Source: Vesta saturnalis (taxonomy: Eukaryota > Arthropoda > Insecta > Coleoptera > Lampyridae). From it: 64,000 nucleotides of DNA. The DNA lies in NCBI GenBank assembly GCA_036346205.1, contig JARFJB010001662.1, positions 2,002,501 to 2,066,500 on the forward strand, given 5' to 3'. The position numbers and the translations under genes were made by a program. Below are positions 48,613-59,479 of this stretch, in pieces. Every line of letters starts with the position of its first letter. Within the stretch, counting starts at the first letter, position 1. Below the pieces are notes generated by a model. The model was not told the origin of the DNA, searched no databases, and saw only the letters and a program-made list of their open reading frames with translations.

Positions 48613-48639
48613 CGTGTGTGTGTGTGTGTGCGTGTGTGA
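48613..48639. repeat. Short (GT)n microsatellite
   Basis: GTGTGTGTGTGTGTG with one GC interruption, upstream of the visible CRAL-TRIO exons. Confidence 0.85.
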
Positions 48640-50245
48640 ATGATATAATATAGTTTAGTTTAACAAACTATATTAAATTTTTATTAATTTTTAGATTATA
48701 TCTCATATGCATTATTGTCCTTGTACTTGTTAGTAAGTATGAATCATGAAAGAAGTTTAACTAGTGGTTTCGCAAGCTCAGTTGATTATAAGTGATTAAA
48801 CAAAACTGTTTTCCGCAGGCCCAGGTACTGGTTAGTATCTAATAAAACGCAATTTTTTTGTTCGATAAACATGTGTTCAATAAAACTACAAATATAAGAA
48901 AAAATTAAGTTTAATGAATCTATGAACAGGGTTTTTATTTTTATAGCTCTTGAGAATGCTATTTAATATCGAAACCGGATGAGCAAATAAATTCAAGTGA
49001 TAGTTGATAATAGAATTTATAGTAAAGGTGTCAATTTGAAAACTTGCCGGACCTGATATCTTCGAAACTGTAACAGGTAAGTAAAATTTCGCGAAAAAGA
49101 TTATAGAACATTGAGGTGGACCAATATGACTCATTTAGAAATCTTCTGCAAGTCACACCTTAGGCTCAAGTCACCCCACCCCTATTTTATTAAATTGCAC
49201 TAGCCCATCATTGGAAATGATTCGAAAAACAGCGTATCTTTACAAATAGGTAGTTAAAATGAACAGACAAACTCAGCCATAGCCCATCAGGAATTATACA
49301 TTCATGTTAACAATCACAGACTCTAATCTAGATTAGATGCTCAAAATGACTTCCATTATTCTCAAGGCAATAATAAAGTCTATTCTTAAATTCATGTCGT
49401 GCATTCTCAAAGGTTTGTCGCGTAATAGCTAGGCACTCTTCAATTATTCGTAGCCGCAAATCTGCAATAGATTGGGCATGAGTTTTATAGACCACATATT
49501 TTAAGTGAGCCTCATAAGAAGAAATCTAATGGAGTCAAATCTGGAGACCGGAGTGGCCATTCCACTGGTATTCTTCTACCAATCCACTGATTTGGGTCTA
49601 ACCAGTTTCTAACACGTAGTGTGTAACGTGGAGGGGCCCGATCTTGTTCAAAATGTAACAAATTGCCATTCAAAACTATTTCATGATCTTCAACTATTTG
49701 ATTTTACAATTCGTGAATTATAAGGGGCCGTATTGTTCCATCTAACATTTTATAATACAGTTCACCATTTAAATTTTGATTAATAAATAACGGTCCAAGA
49801 ATCCCTTCACAGACATTAATTTTTCAGGATACTCCGTGTTGTCTTCCCTAATGAGATGAGGATTGTCATCACTCCAATAAGGATATCTTTGTTTGTTGAC
49901 ATTGCCTTTAAGGTAAAAGGTACATTCCTCCCTAAAACAAATATTTTTCGCTAATTTAGGCTCACCTTATTGGTGATTACATCTGGATCATCATCGCCAA
50001 GTTTTTGAGTAATATGGATCTTATAGGGATGAAATTTATGCATTTTCAACACTTTACGAACAGATTCATGACAATCCCCGTTAATTTAGATATCCAAAGA
50101 AGTGAAGAAGTGGGATCCATTGTAGTTTAACCAAGAACTTGAATTTCAGCAGCTTCATGTAGGAGTCGAAGTTGATTTCTTTTTTCATTGACAACCGATT
50201 CGGTTTGTTCAAATTACAAAACTAGGTCTAAAACATACTGATGAC

Positions 50246-52267
50246 TAGGGCGCGGATCCTAGGTAAAATACCTTTTGTGCTTATTGTAGGTACCAAAAAA
50301 ATATTTACAAATAAATCCGTTTCACTAAAATTCTTATCGTTTGACGGTGATTTGATATCACCTAAAACACCTATTTCAAGTTTTTTCAACCTAAAACCGG
50401 GGGTTTTAGTACCTGAAATAGGTTGTTTATTTTTTTTTAATTTTATTGGTACAAAACGTGATTCAGTGTGACTGAAGTAGGTTAATTTCATCCGGAGGTG
50501 ATATAATAGCCACAGCGTCCTAACGATCTTAACCTCATTTGGTATTTAATGAAAAGCCGAAAACAAAGCGAAGTTACACTAACAAGCTCAGGGAGTGGCT
50601 TTTAGTTGTTTCTGATAAAAAATTATACACAGAGATGAAAAACGAAACGGTATTTTGCAAAGCCTGTGGAAAAATGGTGAGTACTAAATGTTGAATTTTA
50701 GGTCGACATTTCACCGTTGTGTTATTTAACTTTCGCTTTTTTATAGTTTAAATGTGAACAAAAATCTCATATGATACAACATGATAAATCTGATGTCCAC
50801 AAATCGAAGCTACATACTGCTATTCGACAAACACCGCTTCTGCAAATAGGCCCTAGCGTAACAAATTCCACATTTAACACCGACCTTTGTTATGCTTTAA
50901 CTGCTGCAAACATACCAATGCATAAATTGAATTCTCTAGCATTTCGAGGATTTTTACAAAAATATTGTGGTCGAAAGATTCCACATGAATCGACTCTTCG
51001 AAAAAACTATTTAACACCTTGGTTTAATGAGGTAAATTAATAAATTGTTATACAGTTGTAGCAAATTCATTGTGAATATAATAAGAATAACCATTTTTAG
51101 GCTATCAAATTGATTCAAGAAGATGTTGGAAGTTCAAGCATATGGATTTCGGTAGACGAAACGACAAATTCAACAGGTCGGGCCATAGCTAATATTATTG
51201 TTGGAAAGCTTACAGTTACAGAAAGTGGCCGTCCTTCGGTCCTAGCATCAAAAGTGCTACCACAAACAAATTCGATTACAGTTGCCAGATTTGTAAATGA
51301 ATCCCTAGGTTAGTTAATTTATTTTTGTGGGTAAATTATTCTGTTATTCATGTTAATGTACATGTTACTGTGTTTCAGGACGACTTTGGCCTACAGGAAT
51401 TCAATACATCCGGGTAAAGTTACTCGTTACCGATGGTGCAGCGTATATGGTGAAATGTGGGAAAGATTTAAAGTTATTTTACCCAAGTTATTTTTATTTA
51501 TTGGAAATGAATGATTTACTTTTTTTACATTTTCTTATAGGTGGTGATGTCATTTGAGGCTGCATCGGTTTGCGTTAAAAAGGCTTAAATCTGCTTTGAA
51601 GATAAAAAAGTAAAGAAAGATTTAATGTATATAAAAACACATTTTACTATCCTAATAGATGGGATTCTGCAATTAGAGGAACGTGTATTGCCTCTAACGT
51701 CTGCAATGGAAATTGTGGACAACATTGAAAGTAACTTGAAAGCAGCTGTTGGCAAACCAGGACAAGAGACACTTAAGAAATTGAATAACATTTTAGCGAA
51801 AAATCCAGGTTATCAATTTATGGACAACATACGAAAGCTTATTAAAAATGAGGAGGCAGATGAAAATACCAATATTGATTGGACCATTTACAAATTTGCG
51901 CCAATAGTATCGGTAGAAGTAGAACGCAGCTTCTCGTGGCTCAAAAATATTTTAACGGACAAACGATACTCATTTACTCCTGATAATTTTGAAATGTATT
52001 TCATATGTTATGCAAACAGGAAATAGTTTAGTTCGAGTGCTACCCTTGTATGTGCAATAGCTCGAGTGCTACTCTTGTATGTGCAATACAATACAAAATG
52101 TATTCATTAAATTATCATTAATTTATCATGTATTTATTATTAAATTTCAAATCGAACGGTGTATTTAATTTCTATTTGACCTATTTTAAGTACCTAATTC
52201 TGATGTTTTAATAACCTTTCTTAGGTACCTAATTGTAAGTTTTTTACAACCTAAAGTCCTAGCCCTA
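50246..52267 (+). mobile_element. hAT element with perfect 8-bp target duplication
   Basis: The termini read TAGGGCGCGGATCCTAGGT on the left and ...AAAGTCCTAGCCCTA on the right. They are imperfect inverted repeats of about 14-25 bp starting TAGGG. Both are flanked by CTGATGAC (50238-50245 and 52268-52275), an exact 8-bp duplication diagnostic of hAT. Total length is 2,022 bp. It sits inside the element 8 transposase gene. Confidence 0.95.
50573..52026 (+). pseudogene. hAT transposase, CGGBP1-like group, intron-containing and damaged
   Basis: Homology starts at KLREWLLVVSDKKLYTEM (no in-frame ATG before 50635). A BED-type zinc finger FCKACGK...HMIQHDKSDVH is split by an intron at 50677-50746 (GTGAGT...TATAG). 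A second intron at 51032-51100 (GTAAAT...TTTAG) and a third at 51309-51379 (GTTAGT...TTCAG) have good sites. Catalytic-core motifs are WISVDETTNSTGRAIAN (first Asp) and LLVTDGAAYM (second Asp). Frames then break at about 51470-51620. The C-terminal dimerisation domain is intact: KFAPIVSVEVERSFSWLKN and FTPDNFEMYFICYAN, ending 52026. The C-terminus resembles CGGBP1-like hAT proteins. The central break makes activity unlikely. Confidence 0.85.
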
Positions 52268-52974
52268 CTGATGACATAGTTTTTTCCAGGGTGTAACACA
52301 TTAAATGCTGTAGCAGTTTGTCGAGCACAATGGTTTTTAGAACCATAAATAAAAACAATTTCAACACGTCCGGCGGTTGTGTAAACCATCTTTGAAAAAT
52401 GTATAAGAAGTTTAAAGTATTACAGAATCGCAATAAAAGTAATGATAGATGTCAAATTTTAATAAAAAAGGCGCCCACTTGATATCAATAATTTGCAAAA
52501 AAAATATTGAGAATTCTACAAGCAATGTCCAAGCACAAGTTATCTGAAAGCTAATTTAATAATAACTCCTCTAATAAATAAACCATATTTTGTGTTTTTG
52601 ACTTACAGATCGTAATTTTTTACGATACTTTTGAAGTAGTGATTTTATTTGATATTAATACCGATAAATACGAAAACATACAATTAAAGTTACTGAAACC
52701 TTTCTTTGTCTTTTGCAATAAAATTATCGATTAATTAACATTTTGTATAGTACTGATGAACAACATTTTTAAAGGGCTTTCCATTGACATGTCACACATG
52801 GGGTAGTGCAATTTAAAAAATCTGGGGTGCCTCCACTCAACTTTCCCGTATTCCTACATATACCATAAACATATTAGCGGATTTATATAATTCTATAATA
52901 AAATTAGGTATATGAAAAAAGAAATTGAAATTTTTTGATTTCATGTTATACATGTCCTTCAACACATTAATTCT

Positions 52975-53715
52975 ACTCAAAAAATATCTGGTGTGGAACA
53001 CGACACGACCTTACAACCTACAAAATGGAAATTAAAAGAAATGAATAATTTTAATTTTTTTAGGATCACTTTTTATAAGAAGCTCATTACAAAAATAGGC
53101 AACATTGTAAACGCAAAAACAATAATCTATGTCAAGCAGACGTTTAAAACTTCATGACAGACAGACGTTAATAGACATCTAGATGCTAACTTAAATTAAA
53201 AGAAATGAAATAATTTTAATTTCAATTTTTTTATGATAACTATGCAACGATCATAACGAAAACTGGCAACATTGTAAAAACAAAAATGATAATCTAGGTC
53301 AGAATGACGTTTAAAACTTCATGTCAGATGAGATTCATAGACATAAATACATGTTAACATAAAAAATATTCCAAAGCCGCCCGCTTCTATAACAATATCG
53401 ATAATACAGCTTCAGCATTTTCAATCATATTCATTTAATTTTTGCATTTATTACGCTTTACATTAAAAAACGTCTACCCTTTTTCTTATAAAATTAATTG
53501 TTATTCAGATAATGCAAAAATTTGAACTACCACTTAAATTCTACCTTAGAAATTTTTTACCGCTAAATTACACGTCATATCAAAAAAATGCATAGAACAT
53601 AATTAATTGATATATTTAAGGTCTATGTCCAGGTATTTTTTTGAAATATGCAGCTGTTTTAAAAATATTTGATAAAAACCAAAAACTACCCCTAATAAAC
53701 CCCCTCTCCTCCACT
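52975..53715 (-). repeat. Dispersed repeat, copy B (inverted relative to copy A)
   Basis: Its reverse complement aligns with 2031-2730. It contains two tandem monomers of about 170-180 bp (53033-53201 and 53202-53370), both carrying AACATTGTAAA, GACGTTTAAAACTTCATG and ATAGACAT blocks. A simple CACACG-type array lies at its outer end. Confidence 0.85.
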
Positions 53716-53755
53716 GGATTTCTCCCAAAATCTAAACATCTCAAAGCCAGCATAC

Positions 53756-53855
53756 ACACGGACTCAAACGCACACGCACAGACTCAACCGCACACGCACA
53801 CGCACACGCACAAGCACACGCACACGCATACGCACACGCACACACGCACACGCAT
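53756..53855. repeat. (CACACG)n-type simple array
   Basis: About 100 bp of CACGCA/CACACG units beside dispersed repeat copy B. It occupies the same relative position as the 2-kb (GCAGAC)n array beside copy A. Confidence 0.9.
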
Positions 53856-53879
53856 TTATGCTTATTTGCTTTCTCGTAT

Positions 53880-55135
53880 ACTTACGTATAAAGAGAAAGC
53901 TGTATAATCGATTTAAATTTTACAAATTTTTTCTGCATTTTTATGGCCTAAACAATAAGAAAAATACATTTTTAGAAAAAAAATTCATGTCTGCCAGCCT
54001 GTGTATGTGCGCGCACGATATCTTTTGAACCATTAAAGCAATTGATATAAAATTTGGTACAATAATTCCATGACATAATATCTAGGTCAAGTTCGTTAAT
54101 GCGTAAAATCCAACCAGTGGGGGGGAATTTTTAAGGGCTTAGAAAATTAAAAAAATTCATTGCTTCAAATTTTAAAAAGTTACAAAATTAAAAAACAAAC
54201 TAAGTGCTTTTTTAGGGTGCAAAATTGTGCATTTTTAATTTATAAACCGATTTTTTTTTTAAAGTCGGGTATTGGGGGTTTTTAAGATCGTAATGTATAA
54301 ATCATTTATCAAAATAAAAAATTCAAAACGGCGGATCAAAAATAGCGGATTATCGTGTTCAAGAACCGATATGACTCAAATTCAGGTTGAAGTTGCTTAT
54401 TACCAATTTTTGGTCAACATTTGCTTACATATGTGGCGGTTTTGGTATCGTTAGCATATTATTAAATTTATGCAAATTTTTAATTTTTACAATTTTTATT
54501 CATTTTCGATAATCAAGCTGAAAGGTATGTATATTCATTTTATATAATATTTTTTTTATTTAAATGCCATTTCTGATGCCCTAAGCAGCATTTCACATCT
54601 CATAGTTTTTCTGGGTCTTTCATGCGTGTAAGAAGTTTCAAATTGATAGCGCCATTTTTACTAGTTTCCTTGAAAAAATGTAAAAACTGTGCGGGTTAAC
54701 AGGTATTTCCGGTTGTCCTTTATGTCTCAAAAGTTGATACGAATCTACGATTTTCCCATAATAACCGTATGCCAAATTTCGTAACACCAGCTCAAACGGT
54801 ATGACCGCTATCGTGTTTACATACAGACATACACACACGCGCGCGCGCACGCACGCACATACGCACCCACGCACACGCGCACGCACGCACTCACGTACGT
54901 ACGAACGCACCCACGAATCCACCCACGAACCGCCCCCCACATACACAGCATGCCAAAAATAGTCAAAATGAATTCAAGGGCTCTCGAAACATGAAGATTC
55001 GTCAATATCTCGAGGTCGAATTTTTTCATGAACGCAATGCCTTCCCTTTACTATACTTCGTATAGTATACGGGAATATAAAAACGTGAATATCCGTCAAA
55101 ATCTCGTGGTAGAATTTTTTCACAATAACAATACC
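53880..55135. repeat. Unclassified repeat-rich segment with CA/CG arrays
   Basis: Contains a (CA)n/(CGCA)n/(CGTA)n run at 54829-54910 and a near-direct duplication: 54978-55072 and 55073-55156 share TCAAAATCTCG-like, AGAATTTTTTCA and ACCTTCCCTTTACTATA blocks. The text CGTAACACCAGCTCAAACGG and GTGCGCGCACGATATCTTTT reads like a transposon end I cannot name. No coding sequence is seen. Confidence 0.5.
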
Positions 55136-55139
55136 TTCC

Positions 55140-57010
55140 CTTTACTATATACCGGACGTAGAATGGTCGGACGCACCATAGGAAATAGAATAGAAAATCA
55201 TAGACTCTTGAGTTCCTGCTCCCCTAATTATTTTAGGTAAAAACTCTACAGGAACTTTTCTTTAAAGAATTGAATTCTCTATCAGATGAAACTATTAAAT
55301 AATTTTACAGCTTATGTCAACATCAGAAATTGCAAAAATGATGTACCATTTCTGCACAGCATCAGGACAGCAATGAAATGTTAGGATGATGTTACTTTTC
55401 AAAATTATTATAAATACTGTCACGTTGTCGGCCTATTAGTCATAACAATAGACTTAAAAAATGTCGTACACCGTTTCAGAAAGAATAGAAACTGTAAAAA
55501 TGTTTTATTCCGACAATAGCACGCGCACAGTAAGTGCCTTATTTAGTGGGAGATATCCAAACCGCCCGATTCCAAGCCATTGTACAATTGGAAGAATTAT
55601 TACCAAATTTGGTAATAGTGGAACGGTGCTTCCTTTGTGTAAATGCGTCAAAAGTTATGAAGCCAATATTCAAAAAAATGTGTTTGAAAATGAACATTCT
55701 ACATATGTATTAACTGCAGTTGTTGAAAATCCTGGTAAAAGTTCTCGAAACATTTCAAACCAGTTTGGAATGCATAATACAACCGCATTAAAAATTTTGA
55801 AAAATAATAATTTCCATTCGCATAAACTTCAGTGTCATCAGGAGTTGTTTCAGGGGGATTTTGAGAGAAGAGTAGAGCTTTGTTATGAGATGCTGGAGAA
55901 GGCTAATCTAGACCGACAATGTTTAAAGGACATCTGTTTTAGGGGTGAGTGTACGTTTACGTTACATAATGAACCAAACGTGCAAAATTATAGGATTTCG
56001 TCAACAAAAAGGGCTGAAACTGTTGTTGAAAGACGATTTCAATATCGCCAAAAAATTAATGTTTGGGTAGGAATACTCGGACAACATATTATTGGACCAT
56101 TTTTTTATGAGGAAAATCTAAGCGTGGGTAGGTTTTGGATTTGCTGCAAAAGCTAATTTTACCGGCTCTAACAGAAGTAGCTCCCGAGGAAAAAGAAATT
56201 TGGTTTCAAATAGATGGTTGCCCTGCTTACAACATCCGAGAAGTTAACGACTTTATTAATAATTGTTCTAATAACTATGTAATCGTACCAAATTGTGCAG
56301 TTAAGTGGCCTTCAAGATCATCACCAAAAGACTATTATGTCTGAGTACATTTAAAATTTAATATTTTCACTTCTGAAAGGTTTGCAGATTTATAGAACTT
56401 AAAGACAAGCATCAGCGAAGGATGCTCGAAAATAACGCCTCGCATTGTTGCCAATGTTAAAAATAATATTATTATAGGTTAGGATATTGGTTAGCGCAAA
56501 ATGGGGGCTTATTTGAGCATTTGCCATAATTTTTGTAATTTGTAATTGTTAATTTTTATTGATATTTATACTAGGATTTTAAGTTAATACATTTTAAGTT
56601 AATACATCTGTAGTATTTTCATTTTTAAACACATTTCTTTGAATGTTAGCTTCATAATTTTGATCACAATTACACAAAGGAAGCAACGTTCCACTATTTT
56701 CAAATTTGATAGTAATTCTGCCAATAAATAGTTTTGATTAATTTTTTAGACAATTAAACCTACTCGTATTTTATTTTTCATTAATTATTTTGATGGTTTG
56801 ACGTTTTAAAGATTGCGTTATTTTGATATTTCATTGCTATCGTGATGCTGTGCAGAAATATAATGTTTGCAATGTTTTAAATTAGCGTAAGCTGTAAAGT
56901 ATTTTTAATTGTTTCATTAGGGAAGTAAGAATTCGAGAGTTTATGCTTTCCCATTGGATTTCCTATGGTGTGTCGGACTATTCACTACCCGGTACTTCGT
57001 TTAGTATACG
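55140..57010 (+). mobile_element. Tc1/mariner-superfamily element (element 4)
   Basis: Inverted repeats include GGTCGGACGCACCATAGGAA at 55164 against TTTCCTATGGTGTGTCGGAC near 56960, and TTTCTGCACAGCATC...AGCAATGAAAT at 55349 against ATTTCATTGCTATCGTGATG near 56830. Arms are about 250 and 180 bp and are eroded. Outside them a TACTTCGTaTAGTATACGGG motif occurs in direct orientation on both sides (55055 and 56993). Confidence 0.72.
55461..56344 (+). pseudogene. DUF4817-type transposase with altered catalytic residues (element 4)
   Basis: ATG at 55461 begins MSYTVSERIETVKMFYSD, then RTVSALFSGRYPNRPIPS, a well-kept DUF4817 domain. A helix-turn-helix follows (SSRNISNQFGMHNTTALKIL). The catalytic domain reads FRGECTF where relatives have (S/T)DE, so the first catalytic Asp is Gly. 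A frameshift near 56140 separates INVWVGILGQHIIGPFFYEE from LLQKLILPALTEVAPEEKEI. The second Asp is present (FQIDGCPAY). The third-Asp region is scrambled (SRSSPKDYYV then stop at 56342), so everything after it is lost. The substitution and truncation make it inactive. Confidence 0.87.
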
Positions 57011-57029
57011 GGAATGTAAAAATAGGGGT

Positions 57030-57190
57030 GAGGTTGCTGGAACCTAAGGGGTGGGTTGCAGAAGAATTGCCCTGCTGGTCATAGTGGTTCCCCCTCCATG
57101 TTCTACAAACGGTTTGGAGAAACCTTACTTATCTGTTATTGTTTCGAAGATATGAGGTCTGGCAAGTTTTCAAATAGGCACCCGGTATAT
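57030..57190. repeat. Orphan terminus related to element 8
   Basis: The reverse complement (CCGGGTGCCTATTTGAAAAC, then CTTGCCAGACCTCATATCTT) matches 49020-49170. It ends at TA near 57187-57190, suggesting a solo transposon end. Confidence 0.65.
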
Positions 57191-57199
57191 TAGTTACTT

Positions 57200-58425
57200 A
57201 AAGCCGGATTTCAACAACGAGAGTTTACCAAATATTCTAGTTATTTTATTATAACACAAATTGTTTGAAAAAATGCCGTAAGTGACTATTCGCGTGTACA
57301 CAAATATTAAAAAGTGCTTCACGTTCACGCTACAAAATTAATTCAAACATGTAGCCAAATAACATGGTTTTATTGCAATTACCTTTTTTATATAACTATA
57401 ATACAAGACAATAAAAACAACATTATAAGGTATACCAATGTTCAGTTTATAAACAGTAAAAAATTAAGCAGGTAGTTGGCTTAATATTTGAACAGCTTAT
57501 ATTATTACTAATAGTATACCATCATTGAAAGATCTATTCATTTTGACCTTAGATTAGTAATACCACGATCCAATTTCTATAAAAGGCAATAAAGGGTATT
57601 AAAATAAAGCTAAAGGGTATTAAAATAAAGCGGACCTAATTTATGTGTTTAGTATTCTTTGATGGAGTGCCTATGGACTTCAAGTTTTAACTTTCAACTT
57701 CTACGAAATTAGATCATTCGAATTTCACTAAAATTGTATGTAGTAAATGATAAAAATCTTACTTTAAACTATTTGCAAAAAAACGCATACCTCGGTAGTT
57801 AGAGAGCGTTAAAACATTAAACATAAAATTCCAAGCATAGTAAAATAAAGTTACAAAAGTAAACATGTACCATACTTGGCTAATCTCTGAAATACTGCTA
57901 TGAATATTTACAAAACACTTTCCCAAAACCGAAATATAAATATGTACATATTTTAATATAAAAGAAATATCGGAAATGATATCCCGATACAATGCGTTAA
58001 TTTCTAAAGGATTAGAACATTTTCACAGTAAGGTTATCGCAATGAATCGACCTAACGGTTAGATCAGCTTCCACTTGACAGTTGTAAGTTTACATTTGGT
58101 CTGTGTTCCATTACTAAATTGTTCTTTTTATACGATACCAACCTAGCATTTTTATCCATAACTCAACATGATGAGATATATACAGTGCGTTCGTAAAGTA
58201 GCGGATAAATTCCATTCAAATTCTAATAGGAGTTTAGGAAGAAAACGCTCGGACCCGTCGATTTCTATTTTCAATTTAGAATTTTTTACGTAAAAATGAA
58301 ATATGCGTGTTGTGTCGAGAAAACGATATGACGTCATCGACATTTTTTTTTAATTATCAATCTCAATCATAATTAGAAAGGGTACTTTTTTTACGTACGA
58401 CAAGGTACATATGGATGTTGTTAAT
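57200..58425. other. Mostly unassigned; possible exon and a transposon-like terminus
   Basis: Holds the possible membrane-protein exon listed separately and, at 58182, CAGTGCGTTCGTAAAGTAGC, which looks like a transposon terminus following TA. Nothing else is recognised. Confidence 0.4.
57765..57992 (-). CDS. Possible exon of a membrane protein (unidentified)
   Basis: A minus-strand open segment reads DISFILKYVHIYISVLGKCF, then QVWYMFTFVTLFYYAWNFMF. These are two strongly hydrophobic stretches that could be membrane helices. It ends at RGMRFFANSLK followed by GTAAGATT, a good donor site, and a CCTTTAG acceptor-like site lies just upstream near 58010. Hydrophobic exons like this occur in insect chemoreceptor genes, but no signature residue lets me assign it. 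It could equally be a chance AT-rich frame. Confidence 0.25.
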
Positions 58426-58426
58426 A

Positions 58427-59470
58427 CAGGGTGACCCAAACTCGCGTCCGCGCGCGATATCTCCCTTATTTGATGGAACAGGAGAACAAAATTTTGAAGT
58501 ATAGTAGAATGTACTGAAGCGCATATTTGAAAATTATTTTAGGTTATACAAGGTGTTATATTTATACAGTGTGAAGCACAGATTTGTTTACATAAGGCAC
58601 CCTGTATGTTATTTAATATTTAATAAAATATATTATGAAACAGATAATTTTTTGGGGTTAGGTCTAATTCAGTTGTAAAATGATTCCACTAACTTAAATT
58701 AAATTGAGCACTGTTAACAATCTGACAAAAGTCAACGCATTTTAAAAATGATTTTTCAACGTTGTCGATGACATTTGCGGTAATGTTTCCAATTTCTTGG
58801 CGAATTCGTGCTTTTAAATCTAGTAAATTGGCCGGTAGCATCGCGTATACTTTATACCTTAAGTATCCCCACAAGAAGTAATCTAGGGGATTTCAATCTG
58901 GCGATCTGGATGGCCACCCAATTGTACCTTCTCTGCCTATCCAACGATTTGGAAAAACTTCATCCAGCTAAGCGAGAGGTAAAGCGTAGTGCGGGTCGCT
59001 CCATCTTTTTGAAAAAAGAGGTCACGGTGGTGCATATCGAGCTCTTCTAAATCCGGCTACTACGTTATTAGAGCGGGAGTGAGATCATTTTGAAGAAAAG
59101 CGAAATATCTCGCACCAGTGAGAGTATCCTCGAAGAAGTAAGGACATATAACTGTTCAGTCAACTATGCACCAAACGTTCAATTTTTGAGGGTTTTGGGT
59201 GTGATTTTCCTTGAACCAATGAGGAATTTCGGTTGCCCAATAACGACAATTTTGTCTTTCACATGGCCGTCTAAATCAAATGTTGCTTTGTCGGAACAAA
59301 ACACTCTTTTTTACAAAATTGGCGTTACCATCACATAATTGTTGCGTTTGTTCACAAAATTCATTTCGCCAATCAAAATCTTCTTCCGACAGCTCGCGAA
59401 GTAACCATATCTTGTAGGTATAGAACTCCTCTCTTTTCAACACTTTATGTACTGTAGATGTTACATCGTT
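58427..59470 (-). pseudogene. Tc1/mariner-type transposase pseudogene, 5' truncated (element 5a)
   Basis: The terminus CAGGGTGACCCAAACTCGCG at 58427 follows TA, with an inner GGCACCCTGTATGTTATTTA box near 58595. On the minus strand, from about 59470, the text reads STVHKVLKREEFYTYKIWLL (end of the helix-turn-helix), LSEEDFDWRNEFCEQ, then a SDKATFDLDGHVKD-like first-Asp block near 59290. Later come VFPNRWIGREGTIGW and WPSRSPD-stop-NPLDYFLWG near 58880, and ANLLDLKARIRQEIGN (58689-58840). The N-terminal half is replaced by the divergent plus-strand gene at 59480. Many stops mark it as old. Confidence 0.8.
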
Positions 59471-59479
59471 TGTCAAAAA

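Larger units (their letters stand above)
49328..52389 (-). pseudogene. DUF4817-type transposase interrupted by a hAT element (element 8)
   Basis: The N-terminal part (52389-52276) reads MVYTTAGRVEIVFIYGSKN, then CARQTATAFNVLHPGKN, the DUF4817-like domain. The coding sequence stops at the hAT target site and resumes at 50237 with YVLDLVL-stop-FEQTESVVNEKRNQLRLL and HEAAEIQVLG. Further on come a helix-turn-helix end (CHESVRKVLKMHKFHPYKIH), the GDDDPDV region and, after many shifts, SPDLTPLDFFLW-like sequence near 49540. The C-terminus ...YCLENNGSHFEHLI stops at 49328. The hAT insertion and multiple stops show it has been dead for some time. Confidence 0.82.
48990..52850 (-). mobile_element. Tc1/mariner-superfamily element carrying a nested hAT (element 8)
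   Basis: Its left end near 48990-49230 (GAAAACTTGCCGGACCTGAT... to TAGTGCAATTT-type blocks in complement) pairs partly with 52790-52850 (GGGTAGTGCAATTTAAAAAA, then GGGGTG). The left terminal segment is also homologous to the fragment at 57040-57190. The minus-strand transposase begins at 52389 and resumes at 50237 after the hAT insertion. The exact termini are uncertain. Confidence 0.7.

Noticed and set aside
53641..53907. 88-codon open frame with a His-Thr tract.
   Set aside because: It is a translation of the CACACG simple array and flanking repeat.
54638..55029. Two Arg/Cys/Val-rich minus-strand frames.
   Set aside because: They translate the CA/CG simple repeat at 54829-54910.
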